A DNA stretch of 64,000 nucleotides from Oceanobacillus halotolerans (GCF_010993955.1 NZ_WIXL01000003.1:124001-188000), one strand, 5' to 3'. Shown: positions 1 to 9,074, counted from the stretch's first letter. Translations and numbers: made by a program. The notes: generated by a model from the sequence alone, not told the origin.

Positions 1-2
1 TT

Positions 3-50
3 GATCACCTTTTCCGACAAACATTACAAGAAGTATGGGGTAATCAATGA
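3..50 (+). CDS. C-terminal end of an unidentified upstream gene (partial)
   Basis: The first bases can be read as the last 15 codons of a gene ending in TGA at 48-50, with codons that look normal for this genome. The next gene encodes a SLAP-domain protein. In Bacillus such proteins lie beside the accessory Sec genes (secA2 and slaP), so a secA2 or slaP end is possible, but the tail is too short to identify. Frame 1 also runs open to a stop at 55-57 and cannot be excluded. Confidence 0.35.
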   Translation, partial: DHLFRQTLQEVWGNQ

Positions 51-92
51 AGACTGACACCACATAAAAACAAAAGGAGTGAAGTAACCACC

Positions 93-500
93 ATGCAACA
101 ACTACAATTTGAAGCTGTTTGGGATCGAACCATATCTAACAAAGACCGAGCTTATATTGAACGAGCCTTTCAGGAAACTACTTTATCAGCGACGCCATCC
201 ATTCAGTTTTCCGCCTTATGGCATGCTATAAACCATAAGGGCGAGCTATTAGTAACAGCACTTGTTCACAATACGGGGCAGACAACATTCCAATTTCATC
301 AACAGCAGCTACGTTACTACCTAGACAAAAATACAGTGGCCACCCATACATTTACGATTACATCTATGAAAATCCAAGGCCAAACGAGTATGCCTTGGAC
401 CTTCATTTTTCCGATTGGAAGCTTTGATTCAAATGTAAATTATATGGATGATCAATTTAGGATGAAAGAAATGCAAGTAGTGAAAGCAGAAATGGGGTAG
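93..500 (+). CDS. SLAP-domain protein (S-layer assembly/accessory Sec associated)
   Basis: This 135-residue protein consists of little more than one SLAP-type domain. Recognisable parts are the LWHAINHKGELLVTALVHN stretch (about residues 42-60) and SMPWTFIFPIGSF (about 98-110). The SLAP domain is known from Bacillus S-layer assembly proteins that work with the accessory SecA2 pathway. No signal peptide or membrane segment is visible, so it is probably cytoplasmic or peripheral. The start follows a strong AAAGGAG site with suitable spacing. It is probably the last gene of an operon that begins outside the window. Its exact partner cannot be seen. Confidence 0.75.
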   Translation: MQQLQFEAVWDRTISNKDRAYIERAFQETTLSATPSIQFSALWHAINHKGELLVTALVHNTGQTTFQFHQQQLRYYLDKNTVATHTFTITSMKIQGQTSMPWTFIFPIGSFDSNVNYMDDQFRMKEMQVVKAEMG

Positions 501-505
501 GCGTT

Positions 506-1033
506 TTAATTTGCCTTCCATTCCTGCTCAAGGATACTCATTTCCCATAAACTCCAATAAGCGTCACCAACTTTAGCGACATCTCGTTTCAATCCTTCTT
601 TTTGAAAACCAGCTTTTTCGTAACAGGCAATTGCAGCATAATTGAAATCAAACACCCCTAAACTAACTCGGTGCATATCCAAGTCACGAAAGGCAATTTT
701 CAAAATAGCATCCATCATCTGTTGACCAACCCCTCGCCCTCTAACAGTCTTATCGCCTACTAAAACCCGACACACCCGTGCAGAACGATTGACACGATCA
801 ATTTTATCCAATGAAATGTGACCAACTACCTTCCCTGTTTCGGCCAACACCACTTTATATATGTAAAGAGTCGCACCTTTTTCATTTGCATTATCTAAAT
901 ACCTTTCTAACTGTTTTTCATCTAATGGATAGGTGAATCCAGGTCCGGCCCATTGGATCAAAAATTGTGGGGAATCTACCCAATTAATCAATTGTTTAAA
1001 GTCTGCATGATCGAAATAACGCAATTCTACCAT
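506..1033 (-). CDS. GNAT family N-acetyltransferase
   Basis: A 175-residue acetyltransferase of the RimJ/RimL-like GNAT type. It carries the acetyl-CoA pyrophosphate-binding loop RGRGVGQ near residue 100 and the closing motif with an Asn and CYEKAGF near residues 133-145. The substrate is unknown. The open frame extends 27 codons further upstream, but ATG at 1031-1033 has an excellent GGAGGGGAG site, while the upstream ATG has none. The gene converges on the SLAP gene with only five bases between stops and no visible terminator. Confidence 0.85.
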   Translation of the reverse strand: MVELRYFDHADFKQLINWVDSPQFLIQWAGPGFTYPLDEKQLERYLDNANEKGATLYIYKVVLAETGKVVGHISLDKIDRVNRSARVCRVLVGDKTVRGRGVGQQMMDAILKIAFRDLDMHRVSLGVFDFNYAAIACYEKAGFQKEGLKRDVAKVGDAYWSLWEMSILEQEWKAN

Positions 1034-1255
1034 TAAAAACTCTCCCCTCCTATACGATGAAACTATTGTAACCAAAGACAGGCAATACTGACAAGGCAAA
1101 AAAAGCACTCCCATATATAATAACTCAACTTTCGCAGTGTAATAATAAGGCTTAGGACATAAGAGTTATGGTGTTTTTGCTATTGTAGTATATTTCTTGA
1201 CAGTTGACCTTTCTAAAAGAAAAACACTTCAATGTTTGGTATGGTTTAATTGACT

Positions 1256-1502
1256 AGAAAATCACGCTTCGGAAAAACACTTCGCTTTCACCAGGGACAT
1301 AAGTGCCCCATCTGTTCAAACTTTTCGTTTTCCAGTGTCTTCTTTACCGTGGACTCCCCACGAGCCTCCATTGCGAAACCCACACTGCGGGGTCTCTTAG
1401 GCTCGTTTCGACGGACAGGACGTCCTAGTGTCAGTGCTCGCCACAGGTGTGACCGTTTTTAGCAGACGAACCAGGAGTCTTCGTGTTTTTCCTTCGCTAG
1501 TA
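1256..1502. repeat. Long palindromic Bacillaceae intergenic repeat carrying two inserted modules (left half)
   Basis: The outer parts (GGAAAAACACTTCGCTTTC at the left, CAGGAGTCTTCGTGTTTTTCC at the right) pair with each other and match the copy at 38330-38450. Inside sit two smaller modules. M1 (about 1291-1348) recurs inverted at 38719-38777. M2 (about 1411-1463) carries ACAGGACGT and recurs in at least seven other places in the window. A 70-codon open frame here follows the repeat and is not treated as a gene. Confidence 0.75.
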
Positions 1503-1544
1503 TTGCGTTATTTCCCTTCTTATTAATGTTGTTGCTAATACGAG

Positions 1545-1800
1545 GCTTGATTGGAGCGTAGGACAGTCGACTCCTGCGGAAAAAACAACAGCTGAAGATC
1601 CCACAGGAAGCGGTTTTTGCTTCCGATATCTAGCTACAGTGCCTACCCCCTCGAGGTCTTAAGTCAATCCTCTCTGTGGCACAAAATGCCACGCCGAGGC
1701 TCGGCTTAAGCTTGTCGGGGGTAACCAAGGCACTTCCGCTTTTCTATAGAGGAAGCTGAAGCGTTGTCCGGGGAAAGCGACTGTCTGAAGCGTAAATCAA
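1545..1800. repeat. Long Bacillaceae repeat with nested structured element M3 (short form)
   Basis: This 250 bp block matches 38492-38812 almost base for base. The outer sequence (GGAGCGTAGGACAGTCGACT through GAAAGCGACTGTC) is the common Bacillaceae repeat. Nested within it at about 1638-1735 is a short form of the structured element found in long form at 14345, 21211, 35958 and 39465, here in reverse orientation. Its paired arms AGTGCCT/AGGCACT and the hairpin GTGGC/GCCAC are directly visible. Confidence 0.8.
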
Positions 1801-1802
1801 TG

Positions 1803-2178
1803 CTGCTACAATAGGTCACATTTTATATATTAATAGCAATAAACTATGATGTGCTGGGCTAAATGAACAATCGAAATAGATATCAAGTCGCAATGATTGG
1901 TGTGCTATTTTTAGTTGAGATGACAACGCCGATAGAAAGACTGTAACGGCTGTTTGCTCCATATATTGACTGGGAATCTACTGATAGAGGCTGTTATTAA
2001 AGGCATGACGAATTCCAGGCCTTCTAATATATAATGAAATCATTCCTATATTCAAAAAACGCCTGGATAAGATTGATTATCCAAGCGTTTTATATGAATT
2101 AACCGCAGAATTTTATGCTATTGTTGTTGCATGATTTATCGTTTCCCCACGGTAAACGAACTACTCCCTTAACCTACA
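1803..2178. other. Intergenic stretch without recognised gene
   Basis: No open frame with a plausible ribosome binding site is visible on either strand between the repeat block and the symporter stop codon. An imperfect inverted repeat around 2053-2095 (AACGCCTGGATAAG and the facing ATTATCCAAGCGTTTT) could be the transcription terminator of the downstream minus-strand operon. Confidence 0.45.
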
Positions 2179-3642
2179 CTAACTAGCTGTTGTATCCAAC
2201 TCTTCAGCATCAATCTCTCCATGGTAACGACCAACCTGTTTTTGTGTTTCGGCTGAAGGTGGATCTGTTAACAGACTAACGACAACTGTTAACACTAAGG
2301 AAACTGGGGCTGCTATAACTGGCTCTGAAACAAGTGCAAACGGTTCTGTAATAACGATGATTAAGAACATGATCGCACCACCAATCATCCCTGCCAGTGC
2401 ACCAGCCTTATTTGCTCGATTCCACCAAATACCAAGAACAAGTGGGAACCCAAACGCAGAGAGTAAGAATCCGCCTACCCATCCAACCATTATCGCAATT
2501 AATTGTGGTGGGTTAATGGCAATAATAATTCCAATAATACTAGCAATGATCATCACGGCAAAACCAATTTTGGTAACGGTTTTTTCCGAAGCTTCTTTGT
2601 TCATGTATTCCTTATAAATATCACGTGCTACCCCTGCTGAAATGGCTAATAGCATTGCATCTGCAGAAGACATGATCGCTGCGAGTAAGCCTGCTAACAT
2701 GATCCCAGCTAATAATGGTGACATATAACTTTCGATGACCAATACAAAGATCATATCTTGATTATCCAACGTATCCGCAATTCCTAAGCTTGCACCACCT
2801 GCTGCAACAATTAACCCAAAGACAAAGATTAGTAAATATAAAAGACAAGCCCACATTGCTGACCGGCGTGCCGTCTTCGCATCTTTTGAAGCAAAGTTAC
2901 GCATAACTGCCGATGGAGACACAATTCCAAACCATAAAAAGGCTAAAAATAAACCAAAATAGGACATCCATGGCTGTGTAATATCCCCAAACGTAGGTGT
3001 GGTTGCAAGCGCATCCTGAATGAGTGAAGAAAATCCGTCATGCTGGACTAAAATAATTAACGATAATACGAGCATTCCAATTAACATGACTGCACCTTGA
3101 ATAAGGTCAGTGTACGTAATGGCCCACATACCACCTAATGCAGCATATACCGTAAATCCAATACCTAACACAATAACAGCTGTTGTATAATCAATGCCTA
3201 ATACATATGATCCAATAAGTCCTGAAGCTGTTAATTGTGGCACCATATAGAAGGTCATCCCGATTACCACGATGAAAACGGCAACAATTTGTACAGCATT
3301 CCCATAACGTTGTTTAAAGAATTCTGGCAATGTGTTGACACCAGAACGTCTTATTTGGCCTGATACTAAGAAAAGTGTAAATGGCAATATCGCTACAGCA
3401 CCAAAACCATATGCAAACAGAAATGGGATACCAAGTGCAACACCAGAACCAACGGCACCCATTAAGGAACTTGAACTAGCAAGTGCTGCAAACAATGCAA
3501 ATGCTCCGACATACGTATTAATTGACTTCCCAGCCGTCCAGTAGTCGCTTTCGGACGAATGTGCACGCCTTGTAAAATAAATCCCAATAATCGTCATAAG
3601 GACTAAATAAACACCCAATATGACTGTTTCCATGATTTGCAT
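2179..3642 (-). CDS. Sodium:solute symporter (SSS family)
   Basis: A 487-residue polytopic membrane protein of the SSS family (PutP/PanF/ActP-like) with about 13 hydrophobic segments. Typical SSS features are an N-terminal SDYWTAGKS region and the LPEFFKQRYG motif. It should use a Na+ gradient to import a small organic solute. It is the last gene of a four-gene minus-strand operon with an FAD oxidoreductase and an ornithine-cyclodeaminase-like protein, so the substrate is probably an amino or imino acid (inference). The ATG start follows a GGAGGG site. The C-terminus is a short charged tail. Confidence 0.9.
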   Translation of the reverse strand: MQIMETVILGVYLVLMTIIGIYFTRRAHSSESDYWTAGKSINTYVGAFALFAALASSSSLMGAVGSGVALGIPFLFAYGFGAVAILPFTLFLVSGQIRRSGVNTLPEFFKQRYGNAVQIVAVFIVVIGMTFYMVPQLTASGLIGSYVLGIDYTTAVIVLGIGFTVYAALGGMWAITYTDLIQGAVMLIGMLVLSLIILVQHDGFSSLIQDALATTPTFGDITQPWMSYFGLFLAFLWFGIVSPSAVMRNFASKDAKTARRSAMWACLLYLLIFVFGLIVAAGGASLGIADTLDNQDMIFVLVIESYMSPLLAGIMLAGLLAAIMSSADAMLLAISAGVARDIYKEYMNKEASEKTVTKIGFAVMIIASIIGIIIAINPPQLIAIMVGWVGGFLLSAFGFPLVLGIWWNRANKAGALAGMIGGAIMFLIIVITEPFALVSEPVIAAPVSLVLTVVVSLLTDPPSAETQKQVGRYHGEIDAEELDTTAS

Positions 3643-3664
3643 GTCTGTATTCCCTCCAATTCAA

Positions 3665-3883
3665 TTAATTTTCTTTTCCCTCTTCCTTTTTCTCCACCCA
3701 CATAACATAAATAATGGAAAGTAAAAACCAAATAAAGTAGGTACCAAACATCAACCATCCAGCTAGCGAAATACCCATCAAATAAATATCCGTTGGCCAC
3801 CAAATCAGTACAACTGCTGAAACAAATAACAATACTGCTACCAAAATAATCCCTGGATCAGAAAGTCTTGACTTTGAGTTCAT
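3665..3883 (-). CDS. Small membrane protein, likely accessory subunit of the adjacent symporter
   Basis: A 72-residue protein with two hydrophobic segments (about residues 12-30 and 35-58) and a charged C-terminal tail rich in Glu and Lys. Small two-helix partners encoded directly before SSS symporters are common, and 22 bases separate the stop from the symporter start. The reading frame also contains an upstream GTG at 3922 that would overlap the preceding gene. ATG at 3881-3883 is preferred because GGAAGGAG lies eight bases before it. Family assignment is not certain. Confidence 0.8.
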   Translation of the reverse strand: MNSKSRLSDPGIILVAVLLFVSAVVLIWWPTDIYLMGISLAGWLMFGTYFIWFLLSIIYVMWVEKKEEGKEN

Positions 3884-3921
3884 GCCGAAAACTCCTTCCG
3901 TTTTCTTTTTTGGATCGATCA

Positions 3922-4887
3922 CTACATATCTAACGTAGTTCCAATCCCTTTTTCTTGAGCCTTTTGATACATCAAATTGGCCACAACAACGTCAAATAAA
4001 GCCATACCAGTTGATTTGAATACCACACTCCCTCCACTTTGATTACTTAATTTCCTTCTCCCAGAAATATAATCAGCCATCGTTAGAATTGACTCCTCCT
4101 TAATCCATCCCTTTTCTAATGGTGTTGCCACATCACCAGATTCCTCAATAGCGTGATCTGTATCCACAATTACTTGATCTGTCATTCTATACAGTGTTTC
4201 TGGAAATTCACGCATGGTCGGTTGGAAGGATCCAACACCAATGATCAGTTTATTACGAAGAAGTTCTTCATTCTCAGGAAGAACTGGTGTTTTTGAAGTA
4301 GTAGCCGTAATCACAATTTCCGCATGTTCAATTGCTGCTTCAACTGAATCACAGGCAACAATCTGTACATCTTCTCCAATCCATCCCTGTAGTTGTTTTT
4401 GAAAGGCAGGGATTTTTTCAGGGGAACGGTTATAGAGATAAATTGTCTTGATTGACCGTTCGGCACATGCTGCAATCGCCTGGTATAGTCCCTGTACACC
4501 AGTCCCGACAATCGCTAAAGTGGAAGCATTCTCTTGAGCCAGATGCCGTACACCTGAACCTCCAACAGCACCTGTACGTAACCCTGTTAAAAAGGTACCA
4601 TTTAAAATACCTTTTACTTCTCCTGTGTCACTACTATTTAGAACAACTAATCCATGGAGAGTTGGAATAGATTTATTGTTTGGAAATATAGTGACTAGTT
4701 TCGTTCCAATTGCATCTTGGGTAAAACATGGCATTAACAACAATGTATTTCCCTGATCATTCACTTGCATACGTGTTGGCATCTGAAATCGCCCAGTATC
4801 ATACACCTTATAGGTTTCATCTATCGCATCTATAACATCTTTCATCGTCACTGCTTGTTTAATATCCTTTTCACTTAAAAATAGCAC
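3922..4887 (-). CDS. Ornithine cyclodeaminase/mu-crystallin family protein
   Basis: A 321-residue protein with the family's N-terminal substrate-binding part and a Rossmann NAD(P)-binding motif GTGVQGLYQA near residue 130. Family members are ornithine cyclodeaminases, alanine dehydrogenases or ketimine/pyrroline reductases, and sequence alone does not separate these. Beside an FAD amine oxidase, a role in reducing or deaminating a cyclic imine is plausible (inference). The start is GTG at 4885-4887 behind AGGAGG. A downstream GTG in the same frame partly overlaps the stop, but the small gene probably starts further on. Confidence 0.87.
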   Translation of the reverse strand: MLFLSEKDIKQAVTMKDVIDAIDETYKVYDTGRFQMPTRMQVNDQGNTLLLMPCFTQDAIGTKLVTIFPNNKSIPTLHGLVVLNSSDTGEVKGILNGTFLTGLRTGAVGGSGVRHLAQENASTLAIVGTGVQGLYQAIAACAERSIKTIYLYNRSPEKIPAFQKQLQGWIGEDVQIVACDSVEAAIEHAEIVITATTSKTPVLPENEELLRNKLIIGVGSFQPTMREFPETLYRMTDQVIVDTDHAIEESGDVATPLEKGWIKEESILTMADYISGRRKLSNQSGGSVVFKSTGMALFDVVVANLMYQKAQEKGIGTTLDM

Positions 4888-4908
4888 TTTACCAACCTCC
4901 TATAAGTT

Positions 4909-6075
4909 CTATACAACTGCACCTTCAATTACTAATTCATTATTCGCAAAACGTTCAAAATGAAGTGGACGTAAATCCAATGTTTCATACGAGTTAGTTC
5001 GTATTAATTCGGACAATCCTTTTCCTATTGCTGGAGCCTGTTGCATCCCGTGGCCACTGAAACCACAAGCCATGTAATAGCCTGGTAGATCAGGATGCTC
5101 TCCAATAATAGCGTTTTGGTCCTTCGTGTTATGACTATAAATTCCAGCCCAGCCACGTTTAACCTTGGCACGTTCAAAATTTGGAATCCGAGCTGCAAGG
5201 ACAGGCCATAACTCCTCTTCAAAAAAGGACCGCTTCCATTTAAAATCAATTCCTGGCTTTACCTTTTCCGAATAACCAGTTATAATCGATTTTCCTTCGT
5301 GGCGAAAATAAATACCCGTCGGATCAACCGTTAGTGGAAGATCACGTTGCAGGGGCTCACTTACATCAAACTGAATAATTTGCCGTTTTAATGGTACAAC
5401 AGGTATTGGTAACCCGAGTCTTTCACTCAACTCAGCTGCCCAAGGTCCAGCACAATTAATGACAATTGGCGCATGATAGACGTCCCCACTTTTTAGCTTG
5501 ACCCCTGTTACACGACCTTTTTCCTGCAAAATCGTTTCCACTTCTTCATAAATGTATGTACCACCTAGTTCTTTTGTTTTGCGGACATATCCTTGCATGA
5601 CAGAATAAGGGTCTAAATACCCGTCCTCATGACAGTAAAGCCCACCCTGTAAGTCATTGATTTCCAATTCAGGGATGATCGATAATAGTTCTTCTTTTGA
5701 CAGTAATTCAGAAGGAACGCCATTTTCTTGCTGTAACGCTAACTGCTTTTGAAGCTGTTCCACATTTTCATCTTTAGCGAGAAAAAGGTAGCCATGCTGT
5801 TTAAAATCAATTATCGCTTTCTCTGATCCTACCGCCATCTCTTCTGGGAAAGCTTTGTATTTTTTTAATCCATATCGACTAATTTGAATATTGATGGATG
5901 TTGTAAATAATTGACGAATACCCCCTGCGCTTCTTGGTGTTGACGCGTATTCATAGACCTGATCTTTTTCAAAAATAGTAATCTCACCCTCATACCCATC
6001 GTGCAATAAATGATAGGCAATACTGGATCCAATAACGCCACCACCAACAATGATGATATCTGATTGCTTCGGCAA
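4909..6075 (-). CDS. FAD-dependent oxidoreductase (glycine/D-amino-acid oxidase family)
   Basis: A DAO-superfamily flavoenzyme of about 388 residues. The N-terminal dinucleotide-binding motif VGGGVIGSS, the PRSAGGIRQLF region and the C-terminal ACGFSGHGMQQAP flavin-binding stretch are all present. It resembles sarcosine oxidase beta/FOXRED1-type enzymes that oxidise secondary or N-methylated amino acids; the substrate is unknown. GTG at 6084 lies directly against AGGTGA and is too close to be used. TTG at 6073-6075 sits at normal spacing behind that site and is preferred. It is the first gene of the operon that continues to the symporter. Confidence 0.87.
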   Translation of the reverse strand: MPKQSDIIIVGGGVIGSSIAYHLLHDGYEGEITIFEKDQVYEYASTPRSAGGIRQLFTTSINIQISRYGLKKYKAFPEEMAVGSEKAIIDFKQHGYLFLAKDENVEQLQKQLALQQENGVPSELLSKEELLSIIPELEINDLQGGLYCHEDGYLDPYSVMQGYVRKTKELGGTYIYEEVETILQEKGRVTGVKLKSGDVYHAPIVINCAGPWAAELSERLGLPIPVVPLKRQIIQFDVSEPLQRDLPLTVDPTGIYFRHEGKSIITGYSEKVKPGIDFKWKRSFFEEELWPVLAARIPNFERAKVKRGWAGIYSHNTKDQNAIIGEHPDLPGYYMACGFSGHGMQQAPAIGKGLSELIRTNSYETLDLRPLHFERFANNELVIEGAVV

Positions 6076-6143
6076 AAAAATCACCTCACCTCGATAATTT
6101 GAGATTATTCTAAATATTGTATATATTACTCTATAATACTGAC

Positions 6144-6170
6144 GTGCAAAATTCTATGTTTAACTTGCAC
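6144..6170. promoter_or_regulatory. Inverted repeat in the divergent promoter region
   Basis: GTGCAA and TTGCAC, separated by 15 bases, lie between the divergent oxidoreductase operon and the CdaR/PucR-type regulator. The position and symmetry suggest an operator for that regulator. This is inference from location only. Confidence 0.4.
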
Positions 6171-6257
6171 AAAAAAATGTCATTAATTTTTAAAATAATT
6201 TAAATTATGTTAATATTATTCCAGAAAAGATATGCTTGTATTTTGGAGGAATCAAGG

Positions 6258-7445
6258 ATGAAAGACTTTGTTCAAGTTGCACAAAAAGTAGTAGAAGCGG
6301 TTACAAATATTGTTCCATTTCCAATCAGCCTAAGTGACGAGCATGGTTACATCATTGGAGCTACTAATAAAAAACGGATTGGTACCCTTCATACACCATC
6401 CAGAGAGGTTCTAGCTAAAAATACATTTCTGTTATTTGATGAAGAAAAAGTAAAAGATCTGCCTAATGTGATGCCAGGTGTTGCCGCACCGTTGATATTG
6501 GATGACCAGACAGTTGGGGTCATTGGAATCATCGGTCCCCCTAAGGAGGTTGAACCCTACGCACAGCTTGTTATCAAATATGTCGAAACGATCTGGCAGG
6601 AAACGATCCAACAGCAAAAAAAAGAACTCGAAACCAAAACATTGGAGACTTTTGCACAATATCTTTTACTCAACGATGAGCCTATGAAATCTAAAATTCA
6701 AGAATATTGCAGGATTCTAAATATCCCCTATGCTAGGAAACGCTTTTGTATAATGATTGATATTGGCAACTCTTTAATCGATAAAATGCAACGAAATCTC
6801 CCTATTGATCAATTAAAAGAGCGACTATTAAACTGTACAAGGAAGGCCTTTCAAAGCAGTCAAGCGGATATTTGCACTTTTTTAAATACTGAAAAGATCG
6901 TCATGTTAAAGGCAATTCATACCGAAACCGACTATTTTACTATCCTACAAAAATTTGATGACCAAAGTAGTCACCTCAGAAGTATGTTCGTGGTCTACCA
7001 TATTAACGATATTAGTATAGGAGTTGGACATCTTTCAAAACAATTAGAATTCATTCACCACTCTTACCTAGACGCAAAGAAAGTGCGCGATCTAGGTAAG
7101 CGATTAAACATAAAACCGCCAATTTATTCCTATCATGATTGGAACATGTTAAAGCAATTCCTCCCGGATCAGATAAATCCCAACTTCCTAGACAAAGTCC
7201 AAACACGGATTAAACCACTTCTTAACGATGATCACCGTTCCGAATTAATCGGAAGTTTTCTGATTTATTGTGAAAATAACATGAATACCACCCAAGCTGC
7301 AAAAGCATTATTTATCCATCGCAACACACTAATTTACCGGCTTCGAAAAATCGAATCTACAGTAGGAATTGATACAGGTTCTTTTGAGCAATGTATGATA
7401 TTGTATTTGGTACTGAAAGGAATGGGAATTGAGCGAGGAAGTTAA
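6258..7445 (+). CDS. CdaR/PucR-type transcriptional regulator
   Basis: A 395-residue regulator. The N-terminal part (about residues 1-130) resembles the sugar-diacid recognition domain of CdaR. The C-terminus holds the PucR-type helix-turn-helix, with NNMNTTQAAKALFIHRNTL followed by YRLRKIE. B. subtilis relatives activate neighbouring catabolic operons (PutR for proline, PucR for purines). It faces the oxidase-cyclodeaminase-symporter operon across a 180 bp gap, so it probably controls it. ATG at 6258 is chosen because GGAGGA precedes it; the longer frame from 6207 lacks a binding site. Confidence 0.88.
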   Translation: MKDFVQVAQKVVEAVTNIVPFPISLSDEHGYIIGATNKKRIGTLHTPSREVLAKNTFLLFDEEKVKDLPNVMPGVAAPLILDDQTVGVIGIIGPPKEVEPYAQLVIKYVETIWQETIQQQKKELETKTLETFAQYLLLNDEPMKSKIQEYCRILNIPYARKRFCIMIDIGNSLIDKMQRNLPIDQLKERLLNCTRKAFQSSQADICTFLNTEKIVMLKAIHTETDYFTILQKFDDQSSHLRSMFVVYHINDISIGVGHLSKQLEFIHHSYLDAKKVRDLGKRLNIKPPIYSYHDWNMLKQFLPDQINPNFLDKVQTRIKPLLNDDHRSELIGSFLIYCENNMNTTQAAKALFIHRNTLIYRLRKIESTVGIDTGSFEQCMILYLVLKGMGIERGS

Positions 7446-7599
7446 TTCTATATTTTAAAAAGGGGAATTGTTAGTTAAAGCTCCTCACTCAAAATGGGTT
7501 TGGAAAGCAGTGATCTTATAGAAAACAGTCCTAAAGAAAAAACAGTAAAGGAAGCAACTCCCCTACTGTCTGCTTAATCGTCCTATTTGTGACTCGACA

Positions 7600-7860
7600 T
7601 TAAACACTCTTTTTATTTAAAGCTTCATCTCTAACATCAACATGGTCAACAATTTTCTGAGTATATAATCCTAAGCTTTCAACAAGATTATTTTGTAATC
7701 TTTCCTGTCCCTTTTCAAGCCTTTGTTGTCCCTGTTTTAATTCTTTTATATCTGTCTGCATTCCATTTATGTCTGTTTGCATTTCACTTATGTCTGATTT
7801 CATTGTTTTTAATTCATTTAGAATAAACTTTGAGGTTTCTTCCACATTGAACCTCTCCAT
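7600..7860 (-). CDS. Small coiled-coil protein
   Basis: An 81-86 residue protein dominated by a heptad-rich coiled coil, with repeats such as MQTDINGMQTDIKELKQGQQ (about residues 28-47). It resembles the proteins at 44662 and 58950 in design. ATG at 7860 lacks a ribosome binding site and lies a few bases from the edge of a dispersed repeat (7867-8082). GTG at 7843-7845 has GGAGAGG six bases upstream and is the more convincing start. The function is unknown. Confidence 0.6.
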   Translation of the reverse strand: MERFNVEETSKFILNELKTMKSDISEMQTDINGMQTDIKELKQGQQRLEKGQERLQNNLVESLGLYTQKIVDHVDVRDEALNKKSV

Positions 7861-7866
7861 CCCATA

Positions 7867-8082
7867 AGAGGTTCTTCAAAAAGTCTGGTGAAAATGACAC
7901 ATCGAATTTCTTCGTTAGCTTGCTTTTCCGTTACTCATGTATTAAACGCATACATTCCGTTACTCAAAGCTACGCTGCCTCGAACTTCCGACGTACAGGA
8001 AGTACTAGTGTCGGCGTTGTAACAGGACGCCTGAGACCTTAGCCGACTCGGTCCTTTTAATCCTCCTTTTTGAACACGCACT
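7867..8082. repeat. MITE-like dispersed repeat, copy 1
   Basis: A 216 bp copy of an element also found at 18747 and 63659. The ends are imperfect inverted repeats: TTCTTCAAAAAGTC at the left and CCTTTTTGAAC at the right. The internal sequence GACACATCGAATTTCTTCG and the tail GACTCGGTCCTTTTAATCC are nearly identical between copies. A short ACAGGA module lies inside (about 7993-8030). No coding capacity is visible. Confidence 0.8.
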
Positions 8083-8408
8083 ATTATTTTTATATAAATT
8101 ATAACACCAATCAAGTAATTGGAATAGAAAATTCATAAGAAAAATGCATATATTAATAGACTATGACAAGGTACATGGTCCAACATCTATTTTTTCGTAA
8201 CCAATATGTAAGGTTCCCTTTATTTCCACCGTCACTATATAACAATACACTTATGTTCACAATTAGATTACTAGTATTTATTTCGACAAATTTCCCAGGG
8301 AATAACCTGGCTTAACTTCCGTCTTGATATGTATGATGTTTGTACACTCGGATGAACTGACTGGTATATAGAATAGAAGTTGTGGTGGTAGCATATAATC
8401 TACCACCA
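8083..8408. other. Intergenic stretch without recognised feature
   Basis: AT-rich sequence between the dispersed repeat and the stop of the RNase H-like gene. I see no open frame with a ribosome binding site and no strong hairpin; short stretches such as GTGGTGGTAGC..ATCTACCACC near 8383-8407 could form a weak terminator for the upstream-facing gene. Confidence 0.4.
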
Positions 8409-9074
8409 TTACTGGTCCACTTGCAGCTCCAATGTACTATTAATTTGTGTTCCTTCTAATGCTTGAGATGCCAACCGATCTGCCTCACGATTATTCGTAC
8501 GAGATATAAGATCAAATTCTGGATCAATTCCTAAACGATTTAGATCCTCTTCAATTCGATCTGCCCAGTTATTTAACACTTTCTCATAGGTTGGCCATTC
8601 ACCTTTTAACTGATTAATCACAACTTGCGAATCACCAACAAAGGTTACTGGAAGATGATGGACACCGAGTAATTCTAATTCTTGAACTCCAAGATGAAAT
8701 GCTGCGTATTCTGCTTCATTGTTTGAATCCATTTCCTCCACTAATGCATTTTTTCGAATTCGAAATTGGCGTCCATTCTGCTCATAATAAATAACGCAAC
8801 CTAAGCCAGACTTTCTAGATTTTATATCAAAGCCACCATCGAAATAAACAGAAATATCATGTGGTTCTGTCTGAATCTCCTCGAGTTGTTTCTTCAATTC
8901 CTTGAATGTCCACGAATGATCATGACGATCAATAAATGTTATTAGTTTACTGCGCCCTGTTTTTTCGATATCTTCTGCAATAAGCAAAGCATGTTTTGCA
9001 CGCATTTCTTCTGTATGAAAAATTGCTTCTGTCCCTTTAGGTGTTTTATAGGTGATTTCGATTCGTACATTCAT
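8409..9074 (-). CDS. RNase H-fold protein (ribonuclease HI family, YpeP-like)
   Basis: A 221-residue protein. The N-terminal 70 residues are charged and of unknown role. The RNase HI domain runs from about 73 to 205 and keeps the catalytic acids: D79 in VYFDGG, E120 in NNEAEY, D148 in VGDSQ and D199 in READRLAS. It should cleave RNA in RNA-DNA hybrids, as in the so-called reverse-transcriptase-like bacterial proteins related to B. subtilis YpeP. The start has AAAGGA about ten bases upstream. It appears monocistronic. Confidence 0.87.
   Translation of the reverse strand: MNVRIEITYKTPKGTEAIFHTEEMRAKHALLIAEDIEKTGRSKLITFIDRHDHSWTFKELKKQLEEIQTEPHDISVYFDGGFDIKSRKSGLGCVIYYEQNGRQFRIRKNALVEEMDSNNEAEYAAFHLGVQELELLGVHHLPVTFVGDSQVVINQLKGEWPTYEKVLNNWADRIEEDLNRLGIDPEFDLISRTNNREADRLASQALEGTQINSTLELQVDQ

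Noticed and set aside
1250-1462. 70-codon ORF inside the long repeat
   Set aside because: It follows the palindromic repeat and its inserted modules, and has no binding site; composition is not protein-like.
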